DNA from: Acidobacteria bacterium UBA7540
GTDB taxonomy: Bacteria > Acidobacteriota > Terriglobia > UBA7540
Direction: 5' to 3'
Assembly (NCBI GenBank): GCA_002478145.1
Contig: DLMI01000162.1
Span: forward strand, 24,557 to 88,556
DNA length: 64,000 nt
The notes below the pieces were generated by a model that was not told the origin of the DNA, did no database searches, and was given only the letters and a program-made list of their open reading frames with translations. A program made the translations under genes and the position numbers. Positions 43,836-52,124 of the stretch are shown here, piece by piece (the first letter of the stretch is position 1; each line of letters begins with the position of its first letter).

Positions 43836-44342
43836 CTATTGGCCGTTGTTGCCGGCGCTACGATCCGACTCGAAGATCGCAATCGCCTCGATTTCGACGA
43901 GCAAATCCGGCCGGCACAGAATGGCCTGGATGCCCGTGGATGCAGGCAGAGGATTCAGTTTCTGCTCCTTGAAGAACTGGGTGCGAATCTCGTTGAAAGC
44001 CTCGTAGTCCCGCTCGATGTCGCGCAGATAGCACGTGGTGCGCACAATGTCCTTCCACGTCGCCCCTTCTGCCTCCAGCAGTCCGGTGATGTTCTGGTAG
44101 GTCCTCCAGCATTGGGCACGGAAGTCGCCCGCGTGGACCGTGTTGCCGTTTTCATCCACGCTGGCCGTGCCCGAGATGAGCAAGATTGTGACACCCTTGA
44201 TGTCCAGCCGCAGCGCGCGGGAGAAGGACGAGGGCTTAGGATAGTCGTAGGCTTCGTTCAGTGTGCTGGGCGCACTAACGGCCTTTTTGGGGATGGGCTT
44301 GAGCGACTCCTCCGCCGCTACGTTGGGTTTTGATAGACGCAT
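43836..44342 (-). CDS. RidA/YjgF-family enamine/imine deaminase
   Basis: 168 aa. The C-terminal 120 residues are a RidA fold: LLISGTASVDENGNTVHAGDFRAQCWRTYQNI, TTCYLRDIERDYEAFNEIRTQFF and ... ILCRPDLLVEIEAIAIF, with the catalytic arginine in CRPDL. GGAGG lies 9 nt before ATG 44342, inside the 3' end of the propeller gene, so the two genes overlap by 68 bp in different frames. Function: probably reactive intermediate clearing; substrate unknown. Confidence 0.8.
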   Translation of the reverse strand: MRLSKPNVAAEESLKPIPKKAVSAPSTLNEAYDYPKPSSFSRALRLDIKGVTILLISGTASVDENGNTVHAGDFRAQCWRTYQNITGLLEAEGATWKDIVRTTCYLRDIERDYEAFNEIRTQFFKEQKLNPLPASTGIQAILCRPDLLVEIEAIAIFESDRSAGNNGQ

Positions 44343-45432
44343 AGAGTTGAGCCTCCTTTTGAGGTTCGCGAATTCCGTGGCTTAGCCCTTGGGCTGTAGC
44401 CACCCAAATGTCCTCGCCCTGGAAATCCATATTCAGGATGTAATTGTGGGCAAGGGTGGTTGATGTCTCGAGCTTGGTCTTCTTCATGTCGGGCCAGGTG
44501 ATCTCGATCTCTCCGTTGCCGGTTTGCTTTGCGGGACGATAGCTGACCCAGGTGTTGGTTTTGTAGTCGAGGTAGCTCAGGCCCTTATCGGTGCAGGCCC
44601 AGACTTCGTTCCGGCGGGATTTCGGGGCATTGATGAAGTCCGAGGCGAGGCCGCTATCCTTCGTGAGGTAATTGTGCCAGTTGCGGCCGTCGTAACCGCT
44701 GAGGCCGAAATAGGTCGAGGCCCAGACCATCTTGGTGTCGGGGTTGTAGGCGACGTTTGAAACGATGATATGGATGAGGCCCTGATTGCGGAACAGGACG
44801 ATTTCCATTTCCTCGTCGGGATCGGTGTAGGGCTTCCAATAGTTGCCCGCTACGTCGTACTCAAGCAGGCCCCCGCCCCAGATGGCGAAGTACATTTTGT
44901 TGCCCGCCGGAGCGATCCCATAAGTCCAGGGCTCATGGAAGGGTGCATTCTTCTCGCTCCAGTTCGTCCATTCACCGGTGTAGGTGTTCAGGCGGCTGAC
45001 GCCTGCCGTCGTCGCTACCCAGACGTACTGATCGACGACGGCGATGCCATAGCAAACGTCATTCAGAAGGCCGCTGGTGAGGTTAGTGAAGTTTTGAAAC
45101 TGGCCGCCGGAAAAATGACTGACTCCGCCAAAGGTGGCAATCCACAGGTCGCCCGTTTTCTTGTCCACGGCAACGCCCATCACCGCGCGATGTACCAGGC
45201 CGTCTTCCGTCTTATAAACTCTCTGCACTTTCCCATTCTCGACCAGCGCCAGGCCGTCCTCGGTCCCAGCCCAGACACGGGTGCCATCGACGGCGAGGCT
45301 GAAGACCTTGGCGTCAGGCATCCCGTTGGCCGTCGTGAAATTCTCCCAGCGCGTGATCAAGCGGGGCTTTTGCGCCAGCGCAAGTGATGACGCGGCCAGC
45401 AGAACTGCCGCGCTCAGGAGTATCCGCTTCAT
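44275..45432 (-). CDS. secreted beta-propeller protein (two-component-propeller type)
   Basis: 385 aa from ATG 45432 with GGGAGAACACC upstream. Signal peptide RILLSAAVLLAASSLALA; then repeated propeller blades with the Reg_prop flavour: VWAGTEDGLALVENGKVQRVYKTEDGLV, LWIATFGGVSHFSGGQFQNFT, VWVATTAGVSRLNTYTGEWTNWS, VWACTDKGLSYLDYKTN. It lacks a histidine-kinase domain. An extracellular sensor or binding scaffold is likely. It overlaps the RidA gene by 68 bp. Confidence 0.75.
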   Translation of the reverse strand: MKRILLSAAVLLAASSLALAQKPRLITRWENFTTANGMPDAKVFSLAVDGTRVWAGTEDGLALVENGKVQRVYKTEDGLVHRAVMGVAVDKKTGDLWIATFGGVSHFSGGQFQNFTNLTSGLLNDVCYGIAVVDQYVWVATTAGVSRLNTYTGEWTNWSEKNAPFHEPWTYGIAPAGNKMYFAIWGGGLLEYDVAGNYWKPYTDPDEEMEIVLFRNQGLIHIIVSNVAYNPDTKMVWASTYFGLSGYDGRNWHNYLTKDSGLASDFINAPKSRRNEVWACTDKGLSYLDYKTNTWVSYRPAKQTGNGEIEITWPDMKKTKLETSTTLAHNYILNMDFQGEDIWVATAQGLSHGIREPQKEAQLYASIKTQRSGGGVAQAHPQKGR

Positions 45433-45449
45433 GGTGTTCTCCCTCACCC

Positions 45450-45505
45450 CCCCAAAATTTCAAATTTCAAATTTCAAATCTCAAATCTCAAATTTCAAAT
45501 CTAAA
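45450..45505. repeat. heptamer array AAATTTC
   Basis: aaatttcaaatttcaaatct in 7-bp units, in the spacer between the propeller and cytochrome genes. Confidence 0.85.
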
Positions 45506-45509
45506 GTCC

Positions 45510-47438
45510 TTACAGCGTTTTCAGAAACTCAATCAAATCGTTCAATTGTTCTTTGGCCATATCCGAGGTCATGCCGTGCGTGTCGTTGTTATTGAATACG
45601 GTCCAGATTTCTTCGAGCGTCAATGCCTCCCCATTGTGCAGGTAGGGGCCATCTTCGTAGACGCGATCCAGTTGAGGAGTATCAAAGGACTTAATCGTGT
45701 CGTACTTGGTCGCCGACCCGACGTCGAAGCTTGTCCGGCTGGTATAGTGAGAGTCTGCCGGATGACACGTGGCGCACTGGTTATAGACCGGAATCGGCGA
45801 GCCGTCGTTCTTTTGTGTCCGGTAGAAGATGGCCTTGCCGCGCTCCTGCGCCTCCGTGAGCTGACCGTCCGCCGCAAGATGCCGATTGGGGGGCAGAGGA
45901 ATCTGATTTACGTAAGTGATCAGGTCTTCAAGTTCCTGCGTGTTGAAGCCTTCGGAACGGAACAGGTACTTGGCGATGCGGGGGCCGCACTGGGTGGCCA
46001 AGTCCGGGTTCTTCCCATTCCACTTATACGGTGCGGTGTCTTTAATCCCGCGCAGGGTGCGATTTGCCACGCGGTCGCGCCCCAGTTGTGGAGTCTCAAG
46101 ATTCCAAGCAACACCATCCAAATGGCGGTTGGGGTGGCAGGTGGCGCAGGCAAACTGGCCCTGAAAGCAATATTTCGCAGCATTGAAAACCCGTTCGCCC
46201 CTGCGCAGAGCGGTCAGTTCTTTTGGTCCACCGAGATCAAGCGTCGAGGCAATTTGAAGCTTCGCTAGATCGACAACGGTCAGGGTATCTTCCAGCCGGT
46301 TGGCTATGTACGCCAGCCGGCCGTCCGGCGAAACCACCACGGCCTCCGGGTTGTATCCCGTTTTGAGACGCCGCACGACGAAGGCCCGCGCCGAGTCTAG
46401 ACGATTGGGAAGTTCATCACTTGGAACTTCGTGAAGGCGCCGCGCCAACCTCGCGGTGTCGATAATGGTGAGCGTGTTGGCTTCCGACGCGGTCACCAGT
46501 GCGTAGTGGCCGTCCGGCGTGAAGGCGGCGCCATTCTCCCCGGCGTAAAAGTAGTCAACGTCGTCGAGCAACACCTGGGTAACCTGTAGGGGCGGTTCGC
46601 GAACCGCCCCTACATCGGGTCGAACTACTGCCATCCCATGGGTCATTACCCAGCCTTGTGCCACACCGATAAGGGGACCGAGGTTCTTGGGCCGCATCTC
46701 CGGAACCAGAAGGTAACCGCCCAGCGGTTTCGGCGCCTCCGCAATGTGCCGCAGTTCAATGGCTCCGGGAAGGAGAATGCGTTCTTCGACGATTTGCTTC
46801 ACCGCGTCGATAACCAGCAATTCGGAGACGGGTGGCTTATCGTAAGGACCGAAGTGCGGCAGGATGTTTGCCACGTAAACGCGGCGTCCGTCCCGGGAGA
46901 GGAGAATCTGTTCGGGATACCGTTGGGTCATGAAGCGCTTGATCTCTGCGCCCGTAGTGAGGTCAAAAAGCGAAACGTCGTTGCCGACGCTGTTAGCGAC
47001 GTACAGGAACTTTCCACTCCGGTCGGTGGTGAGCCCAACCGGTCCCCAGCCGGGTTTAAGTGTGCGGCGGACCTGGAGCGATCCGGCGTCAATTTCGCTG
47101 ACCGTGTCGCTCCAGGAATTCGATACGTAAAGCGTCTTTCCATCCGGAGAAACCGCGAGTCCTCTCGGTTTGCTGCCAACCTTCACCTGCGCCACCACTC
47201 GTTGTGTGCGCGCGTCAATTGCCAGCACTGAGCCGTTACCCTCACACACGACGTAAATCCGCTGACCGTCCGGTGAAAACTTGAGCTCCACAGGCGTCAG
47301 GTATTCCGGCTCGGCAGTCTTCACTTGCGCCGGGGCAGGGGTCGCTGCATAGGGGTAGGGACGATGACTGAAAACAAACAGCGCCAACAGGGCGAAGGCC
47401 CCAAACACGACGAGCCGGCGAAGTGCGGTCTCCATCAT
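45510..47438 (-). CDS. YVTN beta-propeller di-heme cytochrome c (MauG/CcpA-like)
   Basis: 642 aa from ATG 47438; upstream the frame crosses the 47461-47608 repeat element. A hydrophobic N-terminus (LVVFGAFALLALFVFS) exports or anchors the protein. Residues 50-400: YVTN blades (DGQRIYVVCEGNGSVLAIDARTQRVV, DGKTLYVSNSWSDTVSEID, SGKFLYVANSVGNDVSLFDL). Residues 440-642: two CxxCH hemes (CATCHPNRHLD, CATCHPADSHY), the layout of cytochrome c peroxidase/MauG proteins. Periplasmic electron transfer or oxidation is expected; substrate unknown. A 28-bp palindrome lies inside the propeller part. Confidence 0.82.
   Translation of the reverse strand: MMETALRRLVVFGAFALLALFVFSHRPYPYAATPAPAQVKTAEPEYLTPVELKFSPDGQRIYVVCEGNGSVLAIDARTQRVVAQVKVGSKPRGLAVSPDGKTLYVSNSWSDTVSEIDAGSLQVRRTLKPGWGPVGLTTDRSGKFLYVANSVGNDVSLFDLTTGAEIKRFMTQRYPEQILLSRDGRRVYVANILPHFGPYDKPPVSELLVIDAVKQIVEERILLPGAIELRHIAEAPKPLGGYLLVPEMRPKNLGPLIGVAQGWVMTHGMAVVRPDVGAVREPPLQVTQVLLDDVDYFYAGENGAAFTPDGHYALVTASEANTLTIIDTARLARRLHEVPSDELPNRLDSARAFVVRRLKTGYNPEAVVVSPDGRLAYIANRLEDTLTVVDLAKLQIASTLDLGGPKELTALRRGERVFNAAKYCFQGQFACATCHPNRHLDGVAWNLETPQLGRDRVANRTLRGIKDTAPYKWNGKNPDLATQCGPRIAKYLFRSEGFNTQELEDLITYVNQIPLPPNRHLAADGQLTEAQERGKAIFYRTQKNDGSPIPVYNQCATCHPADSHYTSRTSFDVGSATKYDTIKSFDTPQLDRVYEDGPYLHNGEALTLEEIWTVFNNNDTHGMTSDMAKEQLNDLIEFLKTL
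46586..46613. repeat. perfect 28-bp palindrome inside the cytochrome gene
   Basis: GTAGGGGCGGTTCG followed by its exact complement CGAACCGCCCCTAC. Same element type as intergenic palindromes, but here it is translated (about VREPPLQ) within the propeller. Confidence 0.9.
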
Positions 47439-47460
47439 GAGGCGTGAGGTAAAGCCTCTA

Positions 47461-47608
47461 GCAGGATGCTGAAAAACCTTTATGAACGTTGTCATTCCGA
47501 GCGAAGCGAGGAATCTCGCTCTGGAAACCCCGATCTGATCGGGGCGAGATTCCTCGTCGCCTGCGGCTCCTCGGAATGACAGGCGAGGCGGGTTTTTCAG
47601 CATCCTGC
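47461..47608. mobile_element. 148-bp MITE-like element with 18-bp terminal inverted repeats
   Basis: Ends GCAGGATGCTGAAAAACC (47461-47478) and its exact complement (47591-47608). Inside is a GTCATTCCGAG-family palindrome (47491-47580). No target-site duplication is visible. It lies 22 bp upstream of the cytochrome start codon and might affect its expression. Confidence 0.65.
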
Positions 47609-47677
47609 TGGCAGGTTCCTTTCCGCACGCAGAATGGCCGCGGTGTTGGCCCCTCGCGTGGTTTGAGCGAGCGCCGT

Positions 47678-49459
47678 TCATCGCGCCTTTCCTCCCGCAT
47701 GTCCGGACGTTTCGGAAGGTTCTTTGACGGTCAGGAACTGATCCGCCTTGACGTGGTCAATTTCCTGGTCGATTCCGCTCGGCCAGTGGATGATGAGCTT
47801 GTCCACTTCGGTGTGTTTGCCCAGGCCAAAATGCGGGCGCGGGTCACCCTGGGAGAGATACCCGTTCTCTGAGGTGGCCTCGATGTACTGGTGAAGGTCT
47901 CCGGCGATGGCCTCCAGGCGGGCCCCGAAACCATCGCGGTTGCTCTTTGTCCCGATCAGTTTGAGTGTCAGCCAATGATTGCGCATTCCCACGGGCGGGG
48001 GATTGTTGTGGAGCAGGATTCCTTTGCCGCCCAAAACCATGATGAAGGCATCGATGTAACCATCGTTGTCGTAATCAGCGAAACAGGCGCCGCGCCCGAC
48101 TTTCTTAACCTTGAAGTAGTTGCCCAACTGGGAGGAGACATCGGTGAATGTCGAATCCCCGTTGTTGCGCAGAACAGAGTCTTCCATGGGAATCAGCCAA
48201 TGCAGGCCGCCGTTCACGATAAAAAGGTCCTTCCAGCCGTCATTGTCGAAATCGAAGAAGCCGTCTCCCCAGGCAACGTACTGGCCGGAAACCTGGGCCA
48301 CACCGGTTTCAACGGTGGTGTCAAGCCAGAAACCCTTCGCGCCCGGGTTGTGGAAAAGGCGGTGGTAACGCATGTCGGAAACGAAGATGTCCTGCCAACC
48401 ATCATTGTCGTAATCGCCGAAGATGGGGTTCATGGCGGAGGTAGCCTCGCCGTTGGCGCCAAATGCCACGTTCACATCCTGAGCGACGTTCGTAAACGTT
48501 CCGTCGTGGTTGTTGTGGTAGAGGTAGCTGTCCATGGTGTCGTTGGCGATGTAGATGTCCGGCCAGCCGTCGTTGTCGAAGTCACCCGCCGTCAAACCCA
48601 TGGCCCGTCCCAACGGGTTATCGATGCCCGCCTTGTGGGACACGTCGGTAAAAGTCCCGTCACCGTTGTTGTGGAAGAGACGGTCAGCGTCACCTTCGTA
48701 GTCGAGCGGGCCGGGGAAAGCGTCGGCGCTGAAATACTCCCTCTTGGCATTGGGATCGAACTTCAGGTAATTCCCCACGTAGAGATCCAGCTTGCCGTCG
48801 CGGTCGTAATCGAACCAGGTTGTGCCAGTTCCAAAGTGGGGATTCTCGACCCCCGCTTTCGCCGTTACGTCAGTAAACGTTCCATTCCCGTTGTTGTGGT
48901 AGAGGATGGACGAATTCCAGTTGGTGACGTAGATGTCTTCGTATCCGTCGTTGTCATAGTCGCCCACCGTCACGCCCATGCCGAAGCCTTTGCCGCCCAC
49001 GCCCGCCTGCGCCGTGACGTCTGTAAAAGTGCCGTCGCCGTTATTGCGGTAAAGATGGTTCGTAGCATCCACGCCGTCGGGTTTTGAGAATTTGGTGGCG
49101 CCGTCAACGTAGCGCCCACTCACCACGTAAAGGTCCAAGAGGCCGTCATTGTTGTAGTCGATCCAGGCGCAACCGGAACCGGTGGCCTCCATGATGGAAC
49201 TCAGCTTCTGTTCCCCGAAGGAGTGCCGGAAATTGATGCCGGATTTTTCGGTGACATCTTCAAAGGTGGGCAGGGCGGATGGAGTGGTGGTCTGCCGGGC
49301 GGGATCCCGCGCTGAATTCGCGGCTGCAGCAGTGGGCTGCGGATTCGACATGCGTGTCTCGGTGGTTCGCGCAGGGTCCTGAGCCGTGACTCTCAACCCC
49401 ACGGCCACCATGGTCGCCGCGGCAAGCATGATCGCGATTTGTCGAGCTGGAACTTTCAT
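47678..49459 (-). CDS. exported FG-GAP/VCBS repeat protein with ASPIC/UnbV domain
   Basis: 593 aa from ATG 49459. Signal peptide RQIAIMLAAATMVAVGLRVTAQ. Seven or so FG-GAP/VCBS blades with calcium-type loops: WIDYNNDGLLDLYVVSG, DYDNDGYEDIYVTN, FDYDRDGKLDLYVGN, DFDNDGWPDIYIAN, DYDNDGWQDIFVSD, DFDNDGWKDLFIVNGG, DYDNDGYIDAFIM, each with a 'NNGDGTFTDV' partner strand. The C-terminal ASPIC/UnbV domain is NHWLTLKLIGTKSNRDGFGA ... HFGLGKHTEVDKLIIHWPSG. Such proteins are secreted and bind ligands or cells. No catalytic assignment is possible. Confidence 0.85.
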   Translation of the reverse strand: MKVPARQIAIMLAAATMVAVGLRVTAQDPARTTETRMSNPQPTAAAANSARDPARQTTTPSALPTFEDVTEKSGINFRHSFGEQKLSSIMEATGSGCAWIDYNNDGLLDLYVVSGRYVDGATKFSKPDGVDATNHLYRNNGDGTFTDVTAQAGVGGKGFGMGVTVGDYDNDGYEDIYVTNWNSSILYHNNGNGTFTDVTAKAGVENPHFGTGTTWFDYDRDGKLDLYVGNYLKFDPNAKREYFSADAFPGPLDYEGDADRLFHNNGDGTFTDVSHKAGIDNPLGRAMGLTAGDFDNDGWPDIYIANDTMDSYLYHNNHDGTFTNVAQDVNVAFGANGEATSAMNPIFGDYDNDGWQDIFVSDMRYHRLFHNPGAKGFWLDTTVETGVAQVSGQYVAWGDGFFDFDNDGWKDLFIVNGGLHWLIPMEDSVLRNNGDSTFTDVSSQLGNYFKVKKVGRGACFADYDNDGYIDAFIMVLGGKGILLHNNPPPVGMRNHWLTLKLIGTKSNRDGFGARLEAIAGDLHQYIEATSENGYLSQGDPRPHFGLGKHTEVDKLIIHWPSGIDQEIDHVKADQFLTVKEPSETSGHAGGKAR

Positions 49460-49511
49460 TCTCGATTCCTCATTTCGGGTCGCAAGGTGATTTGAAACCC
49501 GCCCCGGCGAC

Positions 49512-50957
49512 TCAGTGCGCTGCTTCGAGCGGGGCCTGAACACCCAGTAAGGTGGGCGTGTCGAAGCGCCGCAGAGCGAGTGGCCAGCGGTTCTCAGGAG
49601 CCACGGCACGGTCTTCGTGGCAGCCCACGCAGCCATGTTCCTCACCTGGGCGGGCCCAAACCCAACTTCGCTGCGCGCGGATCACCTTGCCCTCGGCATT
49701 CAGCAGTTCGAACCGCACCGGGCGGTCCGGCGGCACCGCGATATAGAAGGATCCGTCGCGCTCGACAGACGCTTCGCCCAGGAGGCTTTCCTTTTGCGTC
49801 GCCAAGTCAAGGGCTATCACGCGAACCCTGGAGGGCGGGACCGAAATGCGGCCCTTGGGCGCGTTGTCACTCAGCGAGGCGTCCAGACAGATAAAATAGC
49901 CCGCCTTTGCCTCAAAGCTTAGCGTGCTCCAATACCAGCGTGGAACTGGATGTGCGGCGACCGGAACGGCCTCAATACTGGAAAATTCCGAATCCTTGTA
50001 GATCAGGGCTTGGAACATCCCATGGATGAAATCAAAGGAATAGAGGTCGAATTTCCCCGCGGCTCGGGGCGCCAACACTCGGCGTGCCACGATCAATCTG
50101 GCGGCTTCGAGCTGTCTGGGTGAGCAGATCAATACGCTCCTGGGGGCCAGAACTGAATTGTGCATGGCGCCACGTCTAATCGCAGCCAAGTCGCCCCCCG
50201 CTTCGGAGCCAAGCACCTGGTTCTTGACGAAAACCACGGACCCGTCGTCAAGCTCTTCGGCTTGGCTGCGAATTGCCGGTGGCTGGTGGTCGCACCGGAA
50301 CGCCGCCAGGCCGCTGCCGTCTGGCCGAAGCGTATAGAGGTTGCGCGAACTCTCGGATTTCCCTCTCACTTGCAGGGGTGAACGTGCGGAAGCCAGGATT
50401 AACCCATTCTGGAGTACCGTTTCGAGCTCGTAGTCGCCCGGGCCAAAGGTGATGGGGTGCGCGTCACTCCCGTCAAGCTTGCCGACATAGATTTGATAAA
50501 CCCGGCTTCCGCCGGCATCCTGGACTTCGCCGGAAAAAGCGATTTCATCGCGCGGCAGATAGGCTGGGGCAAGGCAATTCCCATCGCAGTGTGTCACTTG
50601 GCGCTGCCCCGTTCCATCCGTGTTCATTTCCCAGACCTGCCAGGCTGCTGCGTCATCTTTCTTGCCGGCGAAGAGCACCTTTGAGCCATCGAAGGAGATG
50701 CGTGGATCTGCCGCCCCAAAGAAGTTCGGCGTGAGATTCGCGGGCCTAGTGCTTCCCATGTTAAGGCGAACAATCCTGCTGCCTTGGGGGAATCTCTCTG
50801 ATAACCTGCCCCCCTTTACGGACGCCGCTTGCACGAAGAGGATTTCAGGGTGATTCGCGTCCGCTGATGGGGAAGGCAGTACGGCTTGAGGGAGAGCGGC
50901 AAGCGTCGAGATGAGAACCGCGGCACAGAGGAGTGCCATGTTCCTTGGGTGAAGCAT
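49512..50957 (-). CDS. TolB-like propeller protein with HZS-alpha-type heme domain
   Basis: 481 aa from ATG 50957 (Met at 50939 is an alternative). A signal-like N-terminus (LLCAAVLISTLAALPQAV), a TolB/WD40-like propeller (ISFDGSKVLFAGKKDDAAAWQVWEMNTDGTG, DEIAFSGEVQDAGG, PDGSGLAAF), and a C-terminal segment of hydrazine-synthase-alpha style (VERDGSFYIAVPPDRPVRFELL) with a CVGCH heme motif near the end. It may be a periplasmic electron carrier. It precedes the ASPIC gene in the same direction with 52 bp between. Confidence 0.75.
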   Translation of the reverse strand: MLHPRNMALLCAAVLISTLAALPQAVLPSPSADANHPEILFVQAASVKGGRLSERFPQGSRIVRLNMGSTRPANLTPNFFGAADPRISFDGSKVLFAGKKDDAAAWQVWEMNTDGTGQRQVTHCDGNCLAPAYLPRDEIAFSGEVQDAGGSRVYQIYVGKLDGSDAHPITFGPGDYELETVLQNGLILASARSPLQVRGKSESSRNLYTLRPDGSGLAAFRCDHQPPAIRSQAEELDDGSVVFVKNQVLGSEAGGDLAAIRRGAMHNSVLAPRSVLICSPRQLEAARLIVARRVLAPRAAGKFDLYSFDFIHGMFQALIYKDSEFSSIEAVPVAAHPVPRWYWSTLSFEAKAGYFICLDASLSDNAPKGRISVPPSRVRVIALDLATQKESLLGEASVERDGSFYIAVPPDRPVRFELLNAEGKVIRAQRSWVWARPGEEHGCVGCHEDRAVAPENRWPLALRRFDTPTLLGVQAPLEAAH

Positions 50958-51352
50958 CGCTTTTTGAGACCGAATGGACAGACCGATTGCGACGAGTTGA
51001 GTTGTTCGCGTTCCAATTAACCGGCCTGACGCAAGACCGAAACGGGTTCCAGGGAATTCCATCGAGAGATTCCTGGACCCAAGACCCGCAGTGTACGATG
51101 AGCAACCTAGCAGCCGTTGTGGCCCCGTGTCGAGTGCAAGAGTCATAATTCTACATGACACAGGTCAATCGGTGTCCAGTAGTTTTTTTATTCCTATCTC
51201 CTAATGCCTCTCGCCGGAGTATTGATGCAATTCCTTTAGGGTCGAGCACTTAGCGAGATATTGAAGGAGGTAAGCTGGCTTTAGAACATCGAGCCGCTGG
51301 TGGGTTTTATGGCCCTATCAATATGGACAGAATGTCGCATCAGGGCATGGGC
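50958..51352. other. spacer between the HZS-alpha-like gene and the regulator
   Basis: No gene seen, and no array of the 7/8-bp type. A short inverted repeat gacac-10 bp-gtgtc lies near 51156-51175, close to where a regulator might act on the 50957 promoter. Confidence 0.4.
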
Positions 51353-52042
51353 TCAGCGGCGAGCCGCTGATTGCAGGCCCTCAAGACTCTGGATCATCAG
51401 GTGCCGCCCACGTGCGACAATCAACTCTTCTCGTCGGAATGCCGTCAGTGTGCGGCTTACTGTTTCTGGTGACAGCTCGAGGACTTCGCTGATCTCTTGC
51501 CTTGAGAGAGGTAGGGTAAGCGTCGCACGTCCGTTGTGGGGGGTGGGGTCAGAGGCAACCAGCGATAGGAGGAAGGTTGCCACCTTCATTCTGGCATCCT
51601 TGAAGCTCATGTCCGTGACTTGGGTGCGGACACGCCCCACCTCGGCGACCAAGAACCGCACCATACCAATTGCGATTTCCGGGTTGGATTGCAGGAAGAT
51701 GATTACCTCTTCCCGTGCTGCGGCGCAGATCTCGCTGTCGCGCAATGTCACGGCCGTAAGCGGGTAGGTGGGCTGCGAAAGGGTTTCCAGGCCGAACAAT
51801 TCACCTGGGAACAGGACGCTGGTTATACGGTCTTTCCCGTTCTCGAGCGGCTTGACCAGTTTGACAAGACCGGCATGGAGAGCGAACAAATGCAGAGCCG
51901 CACCCCCTTCGAAGAAGAGGATTTGGTTCTTCCGGTAACGTGCCGGCCGGAACACACACCCCAGTCGTGAGACTTGCTCACTCGATAGACTACTGAATAG
52001 AGAAGTCTTCAGAACAGGACAATTACTGCATCTGGGGCCCAT
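51353..52042 (-). CDS. Crp/Fnr-family transcriptional regulator
   Basis: 229 aa from ATG 52042 with GAGGAG upstream. The N-terminal part starts MGPRCSNCPVLKTSLFSSLS, then a cyclic-nucleotide-type beta-roll (LFFEGGAALHLFALHAGLVKLVKPLENGKDRITSVLFPGELFG), a dimer helix, and a C-terminal HTH (LTLPLSRQEISEVLELSPETVSRTLTAFRRE). Cys5 and Cys8 begin like an FNR iron-sulfur motif, with further Cys at about 29 and 108; spacing differs from E. coli FNR, so a cluster is possible but unproven. It lies 82 bp downstream of citrate synthase. Confidence 0.85.
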   Translation of the reverse strand: MGPRCSNCPVLKTSLFSSLSSEQVSRLGCVFRPARYRKNQILFFEGGAALHLFALHAGLVKLVKPLENGKDRITSVLFPGELFGLETLSQPTYPLTAVTLRDSEICAAAREEVIIFLQSNPEIAIGMVRFLVAEVGRVRTQVTDMSFKDARMKVATFLLSLVASDPTPHNGRATLTLPLSRQEISEVLELSPETVSRTLTAFRREELIVARGRHLMIQSLEGLQSAARR

Positions 52043-52124
52043 GGGAATCTCCTCTTTTTGGGGGGGCGCGTAAGAAGCCCGACGAATTTGCAGGACGCTT
52101 GCGCCCCCATGTGGCACCCTCGAT

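Noticed and set aside
49645..51161. Upstream extensions of the ASPIC and HZS-alpha-like proteins
   Set aside because: The extra residues are arginine-rich, precede clear signal peptides, and overlap the neighbouring gene or the spacer.
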